Positions 7,783 through 15,467 of a DNA stretch of 37,295 bases are shown here, in pieces. Each line of letters opens with the position of its first letter. Position 1 is the first letter of the stretch. The translations under genes were made by a program, and so were the position numbers. The notes under the pieces were generated by a model, which did not search any database, was not told where the DNA came from, and saw only the letters and a list, made by a program, of their open reading frames with translations. This DNA comes from an uncultured Oscillibacter sp. (GTDB taxonomy: Bacteria > Bacillota > Clostridia > Oscillospirales > Oscillospiraceae), in contig CAJTZI010000018.1 of the NCBI GenBank assembly GCA_910584075.1, positions 1-37,295 of the forward strand, given 5' to 3'.

Positions 7783-9213
7783 TCAGCTGTGGTGCGCCCA
7801 GGACTGGGCGGCGGTCATGGCGAAAAAGCTGTCATCCACGCTGTCCCCGGTATCGCCCCAGGTGGTGTCAATGTGGACCTCCTCGCCGTCCAGTACCGCC
7901 ACCGTCCAAATATGCCCCTTGCCGGACAGGGCTGTGCAGGGGATGTCCTCCAACTTCAAAAACAGGTTGTAAGCCCCAGTGTACCCGTCGCAGACGGCGG
8001 TGCCATTGGCGAACAGTCCGTAAGGGATGTGGCTGATGGACTTGTCCCCCGCCTCGTAGTCATAGGTGCAATTCCCACAGATCCACTCGAAATAAACCCG
8101 GGCCTTCTCCGTATCCGTCATAGAGGCGGTGATATCCCCGCTCTCCCAAAGCTGCTCCCGGACGTCCAGTGCAGCCGCCATGGTCTCCTCCCGATACTCC
8201 CTGGTGCGCTCCCCCAGGTTGGCGGCGGAGAAAGTCAGCGTCACCCGCCCCGCCTGGTTGTAGGTGCAGTAAACGGAGTTATAGCACTGCTCACAGTAGG
8301 TTTTCACAACGGACAAAGCCTGCTCCATCACCCGTCTGGCCTCAGCGGCCGTGATACCGGGATACTGCAACGCCAGCACGCTGGAGCCGCCGGAGAGCAT
8401 ATACCGCACGGCCTCGTCCATCTCCTCCAGGGTGCCTGGGGACGGGATGTAGTCCCCGGGAGGCACCAGATCCGCCAGCGAGGGCTCCCAGCTGCCGTCC
8501 GCCTCCGTCAGGGTCCAGTCCGGTTTCAGCCGCAGGGACGGGTCCACCATGCGGGTCAGCATGGCCGCCGCCGCGCCACGGGTGACCGTGGCCTCGGGCA
8601 GGAAGGCCCCTGTCTCATCACTGCCCACAGAGAGTCCCGTACGGTACAAAAGCAGAATGTCCTGGTAATAAGGCGTGTACTCCGATACGTCGGTGATGAA
8701 CTTCCGGGAGGCATAGCCCTCGGTCACGATCCGGTCGTTGATCAGGGGCAGCTCCTCCGCCGGCAGGACGTTCGCCAGCACATGGGCCACCTCCGCCCGG
8801 GTGGCCGGCGCGGCCAGCTGGCCGTCCAGCTCCGCGCCCAGCACCTCCTCGGCCTGGAGGTAGCGGAGATACCCCGCAGCCGCCGGACCGCCGTCCCCAC
8901 GGTAGGTCTCCGCTCCCCTCTCGGCGGCCCCGGTGCGGTAGATGCTCCGAATGCGACCGGCAAAGATCACCACCTCCCCCACGGTCATGGGGTCCTGGAG
9001 GCCGTAGGTGCCGTCCGCCCGGCCCTGGGACAGGCCGTATTCGTACAGCGCCGCCACGTTGTCGTAGAAGGGCGAGGCGGTGGTTAGGTCGGAGAACTGG
9101 CCGGAGTAGGCCCGGCCCCGGGTGAAATTCTCCCGGCTGTTCGGGGCGGCGTGGACAGGAATCGTTAAGAGCAGGGCAGCTGCCAGCAGCAGCGCCGGAA
9201 TGCGGCGTCTCAT
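7783..9213 (-). CDS. Secreted SLH-domain protein with C-terminal transglutaminase-like domain
   Basis: A 476-aa exported protein: a signal peptide (RRRIPALLLAAALLLTIPVHA), then about three S-layer homology segments (for example FYDNVAALYEYGLSQG, RATRAEVAHVLANV-like and YYQDILLLYRTGLSVG, roughly residues 40-260). The C-terminal half is a transglutaminase-core domain with the triad Cys in AVCDGYTGAYN, His in GHIWTV and Asp in IDTTWGD. SLH modules normally anchor to pyruvylated wall polymer; the catalytic domain is usually a cysteine protease or peptidase-like activity with unknown substrate. The ATG at 9213 follows AAGGAGG at 10 nt (a GTG at 9216 is also possible). It is second in an operon behind the LCP gene, which fits a cell-surface role. 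Confidence 0.88.
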   Translation of the reverse strand: MRRRIPALLLAAALLLTIPVHAAPNSRENFTRGRAYSGQFSDLTTASPFYDNVAALYEYGLSQGRADGTYGLQDPMTVGEVVIFAGRIRSIYRTGAAERGAETYRGDGGPAAAGYLRYLQAEEVLGAELDGQLAAPATRAEVAHVLANVLPAEELPLINDRIVTEGYASRKFITDVSEYTPYYQDILLLYRTGLSVGSDETGAFLPEATVTRGAAAAMLTRMVDPSLRLKPDWTLTEADGSWEPSLADLVPPGDYIPSPGTLEEMDEAVRYMLSGGSSVLALQYPGITAAEARRVMEQALSVVKTYCEQCYNSVYCTYNQAGRVTLTFSAANLGERTREYREETMAAALDVREQLWESGDITASMTDTEKARVYFEWICGNCTYDYEAGDKSISHIPYGLFANGTAVCDGYTGAYNLFLKLEDIPCTALSGKGHIWTVAVLDGEEVHIDTTWGDTGDSVDDSFFAMTAAQSWAHHS

Positions 9214-9265
9214 CACAGGGCTACCTCCTTACAGGCCTGGGCGGAGAGGAACTTCGGGAGGGCTG

Positions 9266-10270
9266 TCAGTCAGGGATGTGCAAATCCTCCGGAACACGGT
9301 CCTCCACATAGGGATTCAGAAACTGGTTCACCAGAGTCAGTGTCTCCTCCCGGTTTACGTAGATATAGGGGGATTTCCACTCCCCCGGCAGGGTGCAGAA
9401 GTCGATCTTGTCCGGCCCCATGGAGATCAGCTGGGCCCCCAGCCAGGCCAGGTTGTTGACGGTCAGGTCCGTCTCCACATACTGGTGGAAAATCTTCACA
9501 AACTCGTTGACCTTGGTGACGTTGGCGGGGGTCAGGGTCTTCTTGGCCACTGCTTTCAGAAAATTCTGCTGGGTGGCCATGCGGCCCACATCCTCGCTGC
9601 CGTAGCCGGTGCCGTCGTTGTTATGGCGGAAGCGCACCACCTTCAGGGCGTCCGCGCCGTAGAGCAGGCGGGTGCCCCGGGTAAAGTGGATGGAGAGGTC
9701 CTGATAGGGATCATCATAGTCCATGTCGATGGGGATATAGAACTCCACGCCGCCAATGGCGTTCACCAGGGCCTCAAAGCCCCGGAGATCCACCAACACC
9801 GTGTAATCCACCGGGATTCCAAGCTGATCTGACACCACCTCCGCCAGAAGTTCCATGCCGCCGGTGTTGTAGGCGGCATTGATCTTGTGGTTCTTCCCGT
9901 TGAACACGGCCTTACTGTCCCGGGGGATGCTGACGCCGTAGGCGTATCCGGTGGCGGCGTCCACCGCCAGCAGGATGTTGGTGTCGCTGCCGCCGTTGCC
10001 GTCGTCCACGCCGGAGACCAGGATGGTGTAAAAGTCCGGCTTCCGCTCACGGTGGGACCGGAGAGCCTCCGCCGCCGCGTCCGCCTCCGGGTCCTTCTCC
10101 CCGGCGGGACCGGCCACCGTCTCCGCGAGGGGCAGGTCCTCCTGCTTCTGCTCCGGGGCCCTGAAAAAGCTGTGGATGCCGGCGTAGATGACAGCCACAG
10201 TCAAAACCGCCAGAATGACGACCAGCGGCATGTTGTTCCGCTCACGGCGGCGGGCATGGGGTCTTGGCAT
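9266..10270 (-). CDS. LytR-CpsA-Psr (LCP) family cell-wall glycopolymer ligase
   Basis: The 334-aa protein has a short basic cytoplasmic start, one membrane helix (MPLVVILAVLTVAVIYAGIH, about residues 14-33) and a large extracellular LCP domain. LCP signatures are LVSGVD, SDTNILLAVD, SIPRDSKA, KINAAYN, the 'GGV' region IGGVEFYIPID, and VRFRHNN with DVGRMATQQNFL. The family transfers lipid-linked anionic glycopolymers (teichoic acids, capsule) to peptidoglycan at the outer membrane face. AAGGAGA precedes the ATG. It is first in an operon with the SLH/transglutaminase gene, driven by the promoter at 10334-10362. Confidence 0.94.
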   Translation of the reverse strand: MPRPHARRRERNNMPLVVILAVLTVAVIYAGIHSFFRAPEQKQEDLPLAETVAGPAGEKDPEADAAAEALRSHRERKPDFYTILVSGVDDGNGGSDTNILLAVDAATGYAYGVSIPRDSKAVFNGKNHKINAAYNTGGMELLAEVVSDQLGIPVDYTVLVDLRGFEALVNAIGGVEFYIPIDMDYDDPYQDLSIHFTRGTRLLYGADALKVVRFRHNNDGTGYGSEDVGRMATQQNFLKAVAKKTLTPANVTKVNEFVKIFHQYVETDLTVNNLAWLGAQLISMGPDKIDFCTLPGEWKSPYIYVNREETLTLVNQFLNPYVEDRVPEDLHIPD

Positions 10271-10333
10271 GGGAAACTCTCCTTAGCAGCGCGGCGACGC
10301 CGCGGAAATTGAACGGATATAGCGTGTTTTTTT

Positions 10334-10362
10334 ATTATAAGGCCCCCGTGGTAAAAACACAA
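10334..10362 (-). promoter_or_regulatory. Sigma-A promoter of the LCP-SLH operon
   Basis: Minus strand TTGTGT (10357-10362), 17 bp, TATAAT (10334-10339), about 60 nt upstream of the LCP start codon. Confidence 0.7.
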
Positions 10363-10405
10363 GAGGGAAATCCCGGCGGTCACCGGGACGGCCGCAAACC
10401 GGAGC

Positions 10406-11020
10406 TCACGGAATCGTCTTGCTGTACAGCAGGCATTTCAGCGGCACGTGCCTCCGCCCCAGGTCGATCGTCACATCCCGCTCCTCCGATCGTTCAAATC
10501 CCCGGCGTTCACAGAACTGGTATGTGCAGGCGCTGTCGGTGTAGAGATAGACCAGCTTCCCCGGCTCCTCCCTCTCGAACGCGGCGAGCAGGGCCGTGCC
10601 GATCCCCCCGGATCCGGCACGCGGGGTCCGCCGCGAGGAAGATGATCTCTCCGTCCGGAGCGTGATCCCCGCAAAATGCGCGAAACATCTCACGGTTGGC
10701 CTCCTCATAAGCGCTGACGCCCTCGCCTGCGGCAAGAGGCTGCAAAGCGTCAAACACTCTTACAGAGGCCCCGCGCCAAACACTGTGATACATCCTGTCC
10801 TCACCCCTCATATCGGCCAGCAGCACCCCGGCAAACATTCCGTCCGCGTACACGCCGTAAGCCCTTGCGGCCGGTTCAGCTCCATATGTCAGAAATACTT
10901 GCTGTAAAGGCTGAGAATCCACCTGTTGTCCATATGCCAGTCCAGGTGCATCCCCTGAATGGCAAACCTCTGGACCTTTTTGTAATCCCGCCTCCGGAGC
11001 CCTCTGACCTCAACGATCAC
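10406..11020 (-). pseudogene. GNAT N-acetyltransferase pseudogene (several lesions)
   Basis: Three fragments in different frames join into one GNAT-like protein. The N-terminal part (GLRRRDYKKVQRFAIQGMH..., from about 11020) ends at a TGA at 10889-10891 where relatives, as I recall the family, have Trp (YF-W). One base later missing near 10870-10876 (ELNR / AARAYG) moves it to the next frame (VYADGMFAGVLLADMRG... to FLAADPACRI). One extra base in a run of six C on the plus strand (10604-10609) moves it again, to GIGTALLAAFEREE...GFERSEERDV. The acetyl-CoA loop RIRGIGTA is only restored across this last shift. One frameshift could be a sequencing error; a stop plus two shifts argue for true decay. 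The substrate is unknown. Confidence 0.8.
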
Positions 11021-11075
11021 ACTGCCCCCCAACTCCAGGCTGGCCGTCTCCGCAGGCCGCCGACAAAGCAAAGCG

Positions 11076-11105
11076 GCCGGCCCCGTCCCATGAGACGGGG
11101 CCGGC
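11076..11105 (-). terminator. Hairpin terminator of the P-loop gene
   Basis: A perfect 12-bp stem (11076-11087 / 11094-11105, GCCGGCCCCGTC / GACGGGGCCGGC) with a 6-nt loop, 20 nt after the stop codon at 11126. On the minus strand it is followed by GCTTTGCTTTG, a moderate T-rich tail. Confidence 0.7.
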
Positions 11106-11125
11106 TCTCTTTCATTCCGGTCCGC

Positions 11126-11536
11126 TTACAGAAATTTCTGCATTCCCTCGGTAGCGTCGGAGACTTCGGCGCTGATGGTAACGGTGAACTTGATGCCGTT
11201 GCGCTCACCAAAGGTGTCCAGCCAGTTCAAAAACGCCTCGGTCTCACTGTTGATCCCCTGGCCCACGGTCTTGAGCAGATTGTCGATAAACACGTGGGAG
11301 ATGTCGTAATTGCCGGCGTACAGACCGCTGATGAATCCCCGGTACAGATCATAGTTGTTCAGCTTGTACTCCTGGGCGTCGATGAGGCGGATATGATAGT
11401 GAATATCATATGTCATATTGCGGTTTGCCTCAATGCATACCACGTGGCCGGGCTCGTCCTTTGCCGCGTTGTTGATCAATTCGATGAGCTGCTTGGTCTT
11501 GCCGGAGCCCTTCGTGCCCATAATCAGTCTGACCAT
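11126..11536 (-). CDS. Small orphan P-loop NTPase-like protein
   Basis: The 136-aa protein has a clear Walker A (MGTKGSGKTKQL, residues 6-17) and a Walker-B-like hydrophobic strand ending in Asp (SHVFIDNL, about residue 82), with nothing beyond one compact domain. Relatives in Clostridia are, as far as I recall, annotated only as ATP-binding or 'twitching motility PilT'-like proteins; the length is far too short for PilT and the PilT Asp/His boxes are missing. The P-loop followed by CIEANRNMTYDI and a late IDN recalls thymidine-kinase-like folds, but the function is unknown. It is monocistronic, with its own promoter, a small leader hairpin (11560-11579) and a terminator. Confidence 0.85.
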   Translation of the reverse strand: MVRLIMGTKGSGKTKQLIELINNAAKDEPGHVVCIEANRNMTYDIHYHIRLIDAQEYKLNNYDLYRGFISGLYAGNYDISHVFIDNLLKTVGQGINSETEAFLNWLDTFGERNGIKFTVTISAEVSDATEGMQKFL

Positions 11537-11589
11537 ATCAAATCACTCCTGTCATTTAGAATCTCCGTTCGGGGAGATTTGTTATGTTT

Positions 11590-11618
11590 AGGATACCATA
11601 GTCCCCGGGAAAAAACAA
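11590..11618 (-). promoter_or_regulatory. Promoter of the P-loop gene
   Basis: Minus strand TTGTTT (11613-11618), 17 bp, TATCCT (11590-11595). The leader downstream contains a 7-bp hairpin AATCTCC / GGAGATT at 11560-11579. Confidence 0.55.
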
Positions 11619-11686
11619 TGCAAAAAACGAGAGTTTGGGATTTATTCACAAAATTTCTACGCACCCCTGTCGAAAAGAGGAGAAAG

Positions 11687-11706
11687 GCGGCGCCCTCCGG
11701 CGCCGC
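11687..11706 (-). terminator. Terminator of pgi
   Basis: GC-only 8-bp stem GCGGCGCC / GGCGCCGC with a 4-nt loop, 10 nt after the pgi stop. On the minus strand it is followed by CTTTCTCCTCTTTTC. Confidence 0.75.
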
Positions 11707-11716
11707 TCTCCGTTTT

Positions 11717-13054
11717 TTACCTGTTCAGCTTTGCCTCCAGCTCCGCCTTCCGGTCCTCATAGCCGGGCTTGCCCAGCAGAGCGAACATATTCTTCTTGTA
11801 TGCCTCCACGCCGGGCTGGTCAAAGGGATTCACCTCCAGCAGGTAGCCGGAGAGGCCGCAGGCGTACTCGAAGAAGTAGATCAGCTGACCCAGGCTCCGG
11901 GCGTCCTTGCCGCCGGCCTCCACAATGAGGTTGGGCACGCCGCCCTCGGTGTGGGCCAGCAATGTGCCCTCCATGGCCCGGTCCCGGATGAAGTCCATGG
12001 ACTTGCCCGCCAGGAAGTTCAGCCCGTCGCCGTCATCCTCGTCCCGGGGGACGTACAGCTGGCGGCTAGATGCCCCCAGGCGCACCACGGTCTCAAAGAT
12101 GTTCCGGGTGCCGTCCTGCATGTACTGGCCCATGGAGTGCAGGTCCGCGGTGAACTCCACGCTTGCGGGAAAGAGACCCTTGCCGTCTTTGCCCTCGCTC
12201 TCGCCGTAGAGCTGCTTCCACCACTCCAGCATGAAGCGGAAGGCGGGGTCGTAGCAGGCCAGAACCTCAATGGGCTTCCCGGCGCGGTACAGGGCGGTGC
12301 GGGCGGCGGCGTAGCGCCAGGCGGGACACTCGCAGGAGGGCTTGGAGGCACACAGCTCCATCATCTCCGCCGCGCCGCCCATGAGGGCGTCGATGTCGAC
12401 GCCGGCCACGGCGATGGGCAGCAATCCCACGGCGGTGAGCACGGAATAGCGGCCGCCCACCTCGTCAGGCACCACGAAGGTCTCCCACCCCTCGGCGGTG
12501 GCCAGGGACTTCAAGGCCCCCCGGGCCTTGTCGGTGGTGGCGAAGATGCGCTCTCTGGCGCCGTCCCTGCCGTAGCGCTTTTCAAGCTCCGCCCGGAAGA
12601 AGCGGAAGGCCACGGCGGGCTCGGTGGTGGTGCCGGACTTGGAGATGACGTTGACGGAGAAGTCCACCCCCTCCAGCAGGTCCAGAACCTCCTGCATGGC
12701 GTCGGCGGAGAGGCCGTTGCCCACAAAATACACATTGGGCGTGCTCTTCTTTTTCAGGTTGTAGTTGGGTGAGCACAGGCAGTCGATGACGCCCCGGGCC
12801 CCCAGGTAGGACCCGCCGATACCGATGACCACCAAAGCCTGGGAGTTCCCCTGAATCTTGGCCGCGGCGGCCTTGATGCGGGCGAACTCCTCCTTGTCGT
12901 AGTCCCGGGGCAGGTGGACCCAGCCGGTAAAATCCCCGCCCAGGCCGGAGCCGTCCTGGAGGCGCTCATGGGCGCTTTTCAGCTGCGGGGCCAGGGTATC
13001 CTCATAGGGCTCGGAGAGGAAGGTCTCCATCTGGAACAGTTTGACATCCAACAT
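11717..13054 (-). CDS. pgi: Glucose-6-phosphate isomerase
   Basis: Interconverts glucose-6-phosphate and fructose-6-phosphate in the cytoplasm. From the ATG at 13054 the protein is 445 aa, the size of the Bacillus-type enzyme. Sugar-phosphate (SIS) signatures are visible: VVIGIGGSYLGARGVIDCL, VNVISKSGTTTEPAVAFR and, near the end, the active-site Lys region FFEYACGLSGYLLEVNPFDQPGVEAYK (split here for position only; about residues 395-421). The open frame extends to 13081, but AAAGGA sits 9 nt before the 13054 ATG (another ATG at 13060 is only 3 nt away), so 13054 is preferred. It has its own promoter and terminator. Confidence 0.95.
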   Translation of the reverse strand: MLDVKLFQMETFLSEPYEDTLAPQLKSAHERLQDGSGLGGDFTGWVHLPRDYDKEEFARIKAAAAKIQGNSQALVVIGIGGSYLGARGVIDCLCSPNYNLKKKSTPNVYFVGNGLSADAMQEVLDLLEGVDFSVNVISKSGTTTEPAVAFRFFRAELEKRYGRDGARERIFATTDKARGALKSLATAEGWETFVVPDEVGGRYSVLTAVGLLPIAVAGVDIDALMGGAAEMMELCASKPSCECPAWRYAAARTALYRAGKPIEVLACYDPAFRFMLEWWKQLYGESEGKDGKGLFPASVEFTADLHSMGQYMQDGTRNIFETVVRLGASSRQLYVPRDEDDGDGLNFLAGKSMDFIRDRAMEGTLLAHTEGGVPNLIVEAGGKDARSLGQLIYFFEYACGLSGYLLEVNPFDQPGVEAYKKNMFALLGKPGYEDRKAELEAKLNR

Positions 13055-13165
13055 AATCATCGATCCTTTCTTATGTGCCAAGGAAGCGCCGGTACATTCC
13101 GCGCGCTTGGGATCTCATCAGCGCCTCCCCGGAAACGCGGCCCAAACCACCGCTATTATAGATGC

Positions 13166-13194
13166 AGTATACCATTCCGGCTGACCGGAGGCAA
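13166..13194 (-). promoter_or_regulatory. Promoter of pgi
   Basis: Minus strand TTGCCT (13189-13194), 17 bp, TATACT (13166-13171). A TATAAT-like hexamer lies just downstream but lacks a matching -35. Confidence 0.6.
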
Positions 13195-13238
13195 GAGAAA
13201 ACCGTCACAGTCCCGCCGAAAAATGGACATGCCTTTGG

Positions 13239-14366
13239 TCAATCCGCCAAAAAGGCCATTCGCAGCGTCCGCAGGAACATCTGCCAGAAGGTGATCCGGG
13301 GCACCTCCTCTCCCGCCAGCAGAGGGATCTCCGCAACCACCTCTCCGCCTTCCCCGGCGGTGACGGTCAGTGTCCCCAGGCTGTCCCCCGGGGCCACCGG
13401 GGCCTCCACGGACTCTTTCAAGGTGACGGTCTGCTGTAATCCGGCGGCCCTGGACTTCTCCAGCAGCAGCGCTCCGCCGTCCCCCAGCACCGGCTGGACC
13501 GTGGCCTGGGTCCCCAGGACCACCGGCACCGGCGCCAGGGGCGACTCCGGCACGATTTTAGTCAGGGTATACCCGGCAAAACCGTAGTTCAGCAGGGTCT
13601 GTGCGTCCTCAAACCGCTGGGCGGAGGTGGCTCCCTTCATGATAACGGCGACCAGCTCCATGCCGTCCCGCTCTGCCGTGGCGGAGAGGCAGTAGAGGGC
13701 GTTGTCCGTGGAGCCGGTCTTGAGGCCCGTGGCCCCCTGGTAAAAGCGCACCAGGCGGTTGGTGTTCACCAGCTGAGACTCTCCTCCCCGCAGGGAGTCC
13801 ATCCAGATGGTGGTGTACTTGCGGATGTCCGGGTGGTTCAGCACCAGCTCCCGGCTCATGAGGGCGATGTCGTAGGCGGAGGTGACATGGCCCGCCGCCG
13901 GCAGGCCCGTGGCGTTTTGGAAGGTGGTGTCATTCATGCCCAGCTCCCTGGCCCGCTGGTTCATGCGCTCCACAAAGGCCTCTTCGCTGCCGGCGATCTG
14001 CTCTGCCAGGGCCACGGCGCAGTCGTTGGCGGAGACCACGCAGACGGCCTTGAGCATCTCGTCCACCGTCATCTGTTCGTTCTCCTTCAGCCAGATCTGG
14101 CTGCCGCCCATGGAGCAGGCGTGGGCGGAGGCGGTGACCATGGTGTCATAGCTCAGCTGCCCGCTGTCAATGGCCTCCATGGCCAGCAGCAGCGTCATAA
14201 CCTTGGTGACGCTGGCGGGCTCCCGCTGGGTGTGTTCGTCCTTGGCGAAGAGGACGGTGCCCGTCTCCTTCTCCATCAGCAGGGCCGAGGGCGCAGAGAC
14301 GTCCACAGCCTTGGCGCCGGCCGTCAGCGCCAGTATGGCGCACAGCAGCGCGATCAGTCGTTTCAT
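13239..14366 (-). CDS. D-alanyl-D-alanine carboxypeptidase (penicillin-binding protein, DacF/DacB type)
   Basis: A 375-aa secreted serine peptidase that trims the terminal D-Ala from peptidoglycan stem peptides. It has a signal peptide (MKRLIALLCAILALTAGAKA), and all three S11 active-site motifs are present: ASVTKVM (SxxK, about residue 52), SANDC (SxN, about 113) and GLKTGSTD (KTG, about 215). A beta-rich PBP5-like C-terminal domain follows (about 260-350), and the protein ends in a hydrophobic/amphipathic segment (WQMFLRTLRMAFLA) of the kind that tethers these proteins to the membrane. The ATG has an AAGGGGGG RBS. Sporulation paralogues (DacF, DacB) exist in this group, so a vegetative or sporulation role cannot be chosen from sequence alone. 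Confidence 0.94.
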   Translation of the reverse strand: MKRLIALLCAILALTAGAKAVDVSAPSALLMEKETGTVLFAKDEHTQREPASVTKVMTLLLAMEAIDSGQLSYDTMVTASAHACSMGGSQIWLKENEQMTVDEMLKAVCVVSANDCAVALAEQIAGSEEAFVERMNQRARELGMNDTTFQNATGLPAAGHVTSAYDIALMSRELVLNHPDIRKYTTIWMDSLRGGESQLVNTNRLVRFYQGATGLKTGSTDNALYCLSATAERDGMELVAVIMKGATSAQRFEDAQTLLNYGFAGYTLTKIVPESPLAPVPVVLGTQATVQPVLGDGGALLLEKSRAAGLQQTVTLKESVEAPVAPGDSLGTLTVTAGEGGEVVAEIPLLAGEEVPRITFWQMFLRTLRMAFLAD

Positions 14367-14466
14367 AGAGATTCCCCCCTTGCAGCATTGCTATACCCTA
14401 TGAGAAGCGGGGGACATTCATGACAGGCCCGGAAAACCCGTCACAGGGTGAAAAGGCGTTCCACAG

Positions 14467-14515
14467 AAAAAACAGCCGAACGGCCCGCCGCAAAAGACGG
14501 ATGCCGTTCAGCTGT
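14467..14515 (-). terminator. Terminator of the zinc-ribbon/DUF2085 operon
   Basis: A 13-bp stem with one mismatch (14472-14484 / 14503-14515, ACAGCCGAACGGC / GCCGTTCAGCTGT) and an 18-nt loop. On the minus strand it is followed by six T (14467-14472). It starts right behind the DUF2085 stop codon. Confidence 0.85.
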
Positions 14516-14521
14516 CTTGTT

Positions 14522-14896
14522 TCAAAGCGTCTGTCCAAAAGCATACCCCTGGCGAAAGACCCATCCGGCGGACAGAAGCAGAAGGCCGGTCAGCCCGTAT
14601 CCGAACAGGATGCCTGTCCACAGGCGGCGCCGGTTCCTGCTCTCATAGGCCGTGCGGAGCTGAATCACGCCGTCCAACACCAGGGGAAGCAGCAGCGCCG
14701 TGGACCAGAAGGGACCGGGGTGGCCCAGCCGCCATGTTGTCAGGGCGGCCAGGGCCCCTGCCAATTCTCCCGTACAGCGGGCGCAGACCGGAAACTGCTC
14801 CCCTTTGTAGAAAAAGGAGCGGTCCGGCCGGCAGTGGCATCCGCAGAAAATGGGAAGCCACTTGTACAGCCACGCCTTAAAGCATCGCCGCGCCAA
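14522..14896 (-). CDS. DUF2085 family membrane protein
   Basis: The 124-aa protein shows the Cys/His-rich DUF2085 start (FCGCHCRPDRSFFYKG and FPVCARCTG) and two or three hydrophobic segments (GALAALTTW, FWSTALLLPLVLDGVIQ, TGILFGYGLTGLLLLSAGW). The Cys/His pattern suggests a metal site or heme next to the membrane, but no member function is established to my knowledge. It begins with TTG (14896), overlaps the end of the zinc-ribbon gene by 20 nt and has no RBS of its own, so it is probably translationally coupled. A strong terminator follows. Confidence 0.8.
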   Translation of the reverse strand: MARRCFKAWLYKWLPIFCGCHCRPDRSFFYKGEQFPVCARCTGELAGALAALTTWRLGHPGPFWSTALLLPLVLDGVIQLRTAYESRNRRRLWTGILFGYGLTGLLLLSAGWVFRQGYAFGQTL

Positions 14897-15161
14897 TGCC
14901 GATGATGAACATCAACACATAAAAGACAACGCCGCAGATGACGCTCACCAGAGCGCCCATGCCGGCGGCCTTGCCGGTCCTGGGTTTGGTGTCCTTCCAC
15001 ACCAGGAACAAAATCAGGCCCACCAGCGGGATGCAGAAGCCCAGCAGTCCCCAAAGAAATCCGCCGTTATCCGCTGCCTGCGGGGTTTGAGCCGCACCGC
15101 AGCGAGGGCACTCGCTGTCCTGCTCGTTGATCTCCGCTCCACACTTCTTGCAAAATGCCAT
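14877..15161 (-). CDS. Zinc-ribbon small membrane protein
   Basis: The 94-aa protein starts MAFCKKCGAEI...CPRCG, a zinc-ribbon (two CxxC knuckles), followed by a short linker and two membrane helices (GFLWGLLGFCIPLVGLILFLVW and GALVSVICGVVFYVLMFIIGIG). The frame is open up to 15326, but the ATG at 15161 has GGAGGAG at 9-10 nt and starts exactly at the ribbon; the upstream part is a structured leader. It is first in an operon with the DUF2085 gene from a near-consensus promoter. Zinc-ribbon membrane proteins of this type are abundant and uncharacterised. Confidence 0.85.
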   Translation of the reverse strand: MAFCKKCGAEINEQDSECPRCGAAQTPQAADNGGFLWGLLGFCIPLVGLILFLVWKDTKPRTGKAAGMGALVSVICGVVFYVLMFIIGIGAAML

Positions 15162-15228
15162 AACGCTTTCTCCTCCAACATATGTTTTCTCGTCCGCGGA
15201 AAACCACCAAAGGTCTCTGCCAGTAAGG

Positions 15229-15277
15229 GATTCGGTTTTTGGTCTAAAAACCGAATCATGGTGGATCCACCATGATT
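15229..15277 (-). promoter_or_regulatory. Two overlapping leader hairpins upstream of the zinc-ribbon gene
   Basis: Hairpin A: perfect 12-bp arms 15229-15240 / 15246-15257 (GATTCGGTTTTT / AAAAACCGAATC), 5-nt loop. Hairpin B: a 24-nt perfect palindrome 15254-15277 centred on GGATCC. They share bases 15254-15257, so they cannot both form fully. They lie inside a transcribed leader of about 170 nt. Confidence 0.6.
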
Positions 15278-15338
15278 TCAAACTGTTTATGATCTTTTCC
15301 GGTGTCGCGCGGTCTCTGCCCATCATATAGGCGATTGC

Positions 15339-15367
15339 ATTTTATACCCTCTGTCCCTTTTTGTCAA
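15339..15367 (-). promoter_or_regulatory. Near-consensus sigma-A promoter of the zinc-ribbon operon
   Basis: Minus strand TTGACA (15362-15367), 17 bp, TAAAAT (15339-15344). The start codon is about 170 nt downstream of the predicted transcription start. Confidence 0.8.
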
Positions 15368-15467
15368 CTATCCGCGAATTTTGGAGGCAGGAGGGGCGCT
15401 CTGCGCGGTTCTGAGGAGCCCCGCCTCTCGGGGCTGGAAATCTAAAAATGAAAAAGGAGAAAAACAG

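Noticed and set aside
7711..9087. Long plus-strand open frame (458 codons) opposite the SLH/transglutaminase gene
   Set aside because: No RBS, composition of an antisense shadow; the minus-strand frame has signal peptide, SLH and catalytic motifs.
10865..12772. 635-codon plus-strand open frame
   Set aside because: Runs across the antisense of a pseudogene, a P-loop gene and pgi; low-complexity His/Gly/Val-rich translation typical of GC-rich antisense frames.
15229..15277. T-box or known riboswitch upstream of the zinc-ribbon gene
   Set aside because: The GGTGGATCC segment resembles part of a T-box only by chance; no stem I specifier, no terminator/antiterminator pair, and the gene is not amino-acid related.
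15162..15326. N-terminal extension of the zinc-ribbon protein (SWWIHHDSV...)
   Set aside because: It translates the hairpin leader; a good RBS and the family-typical start lie at 15161.
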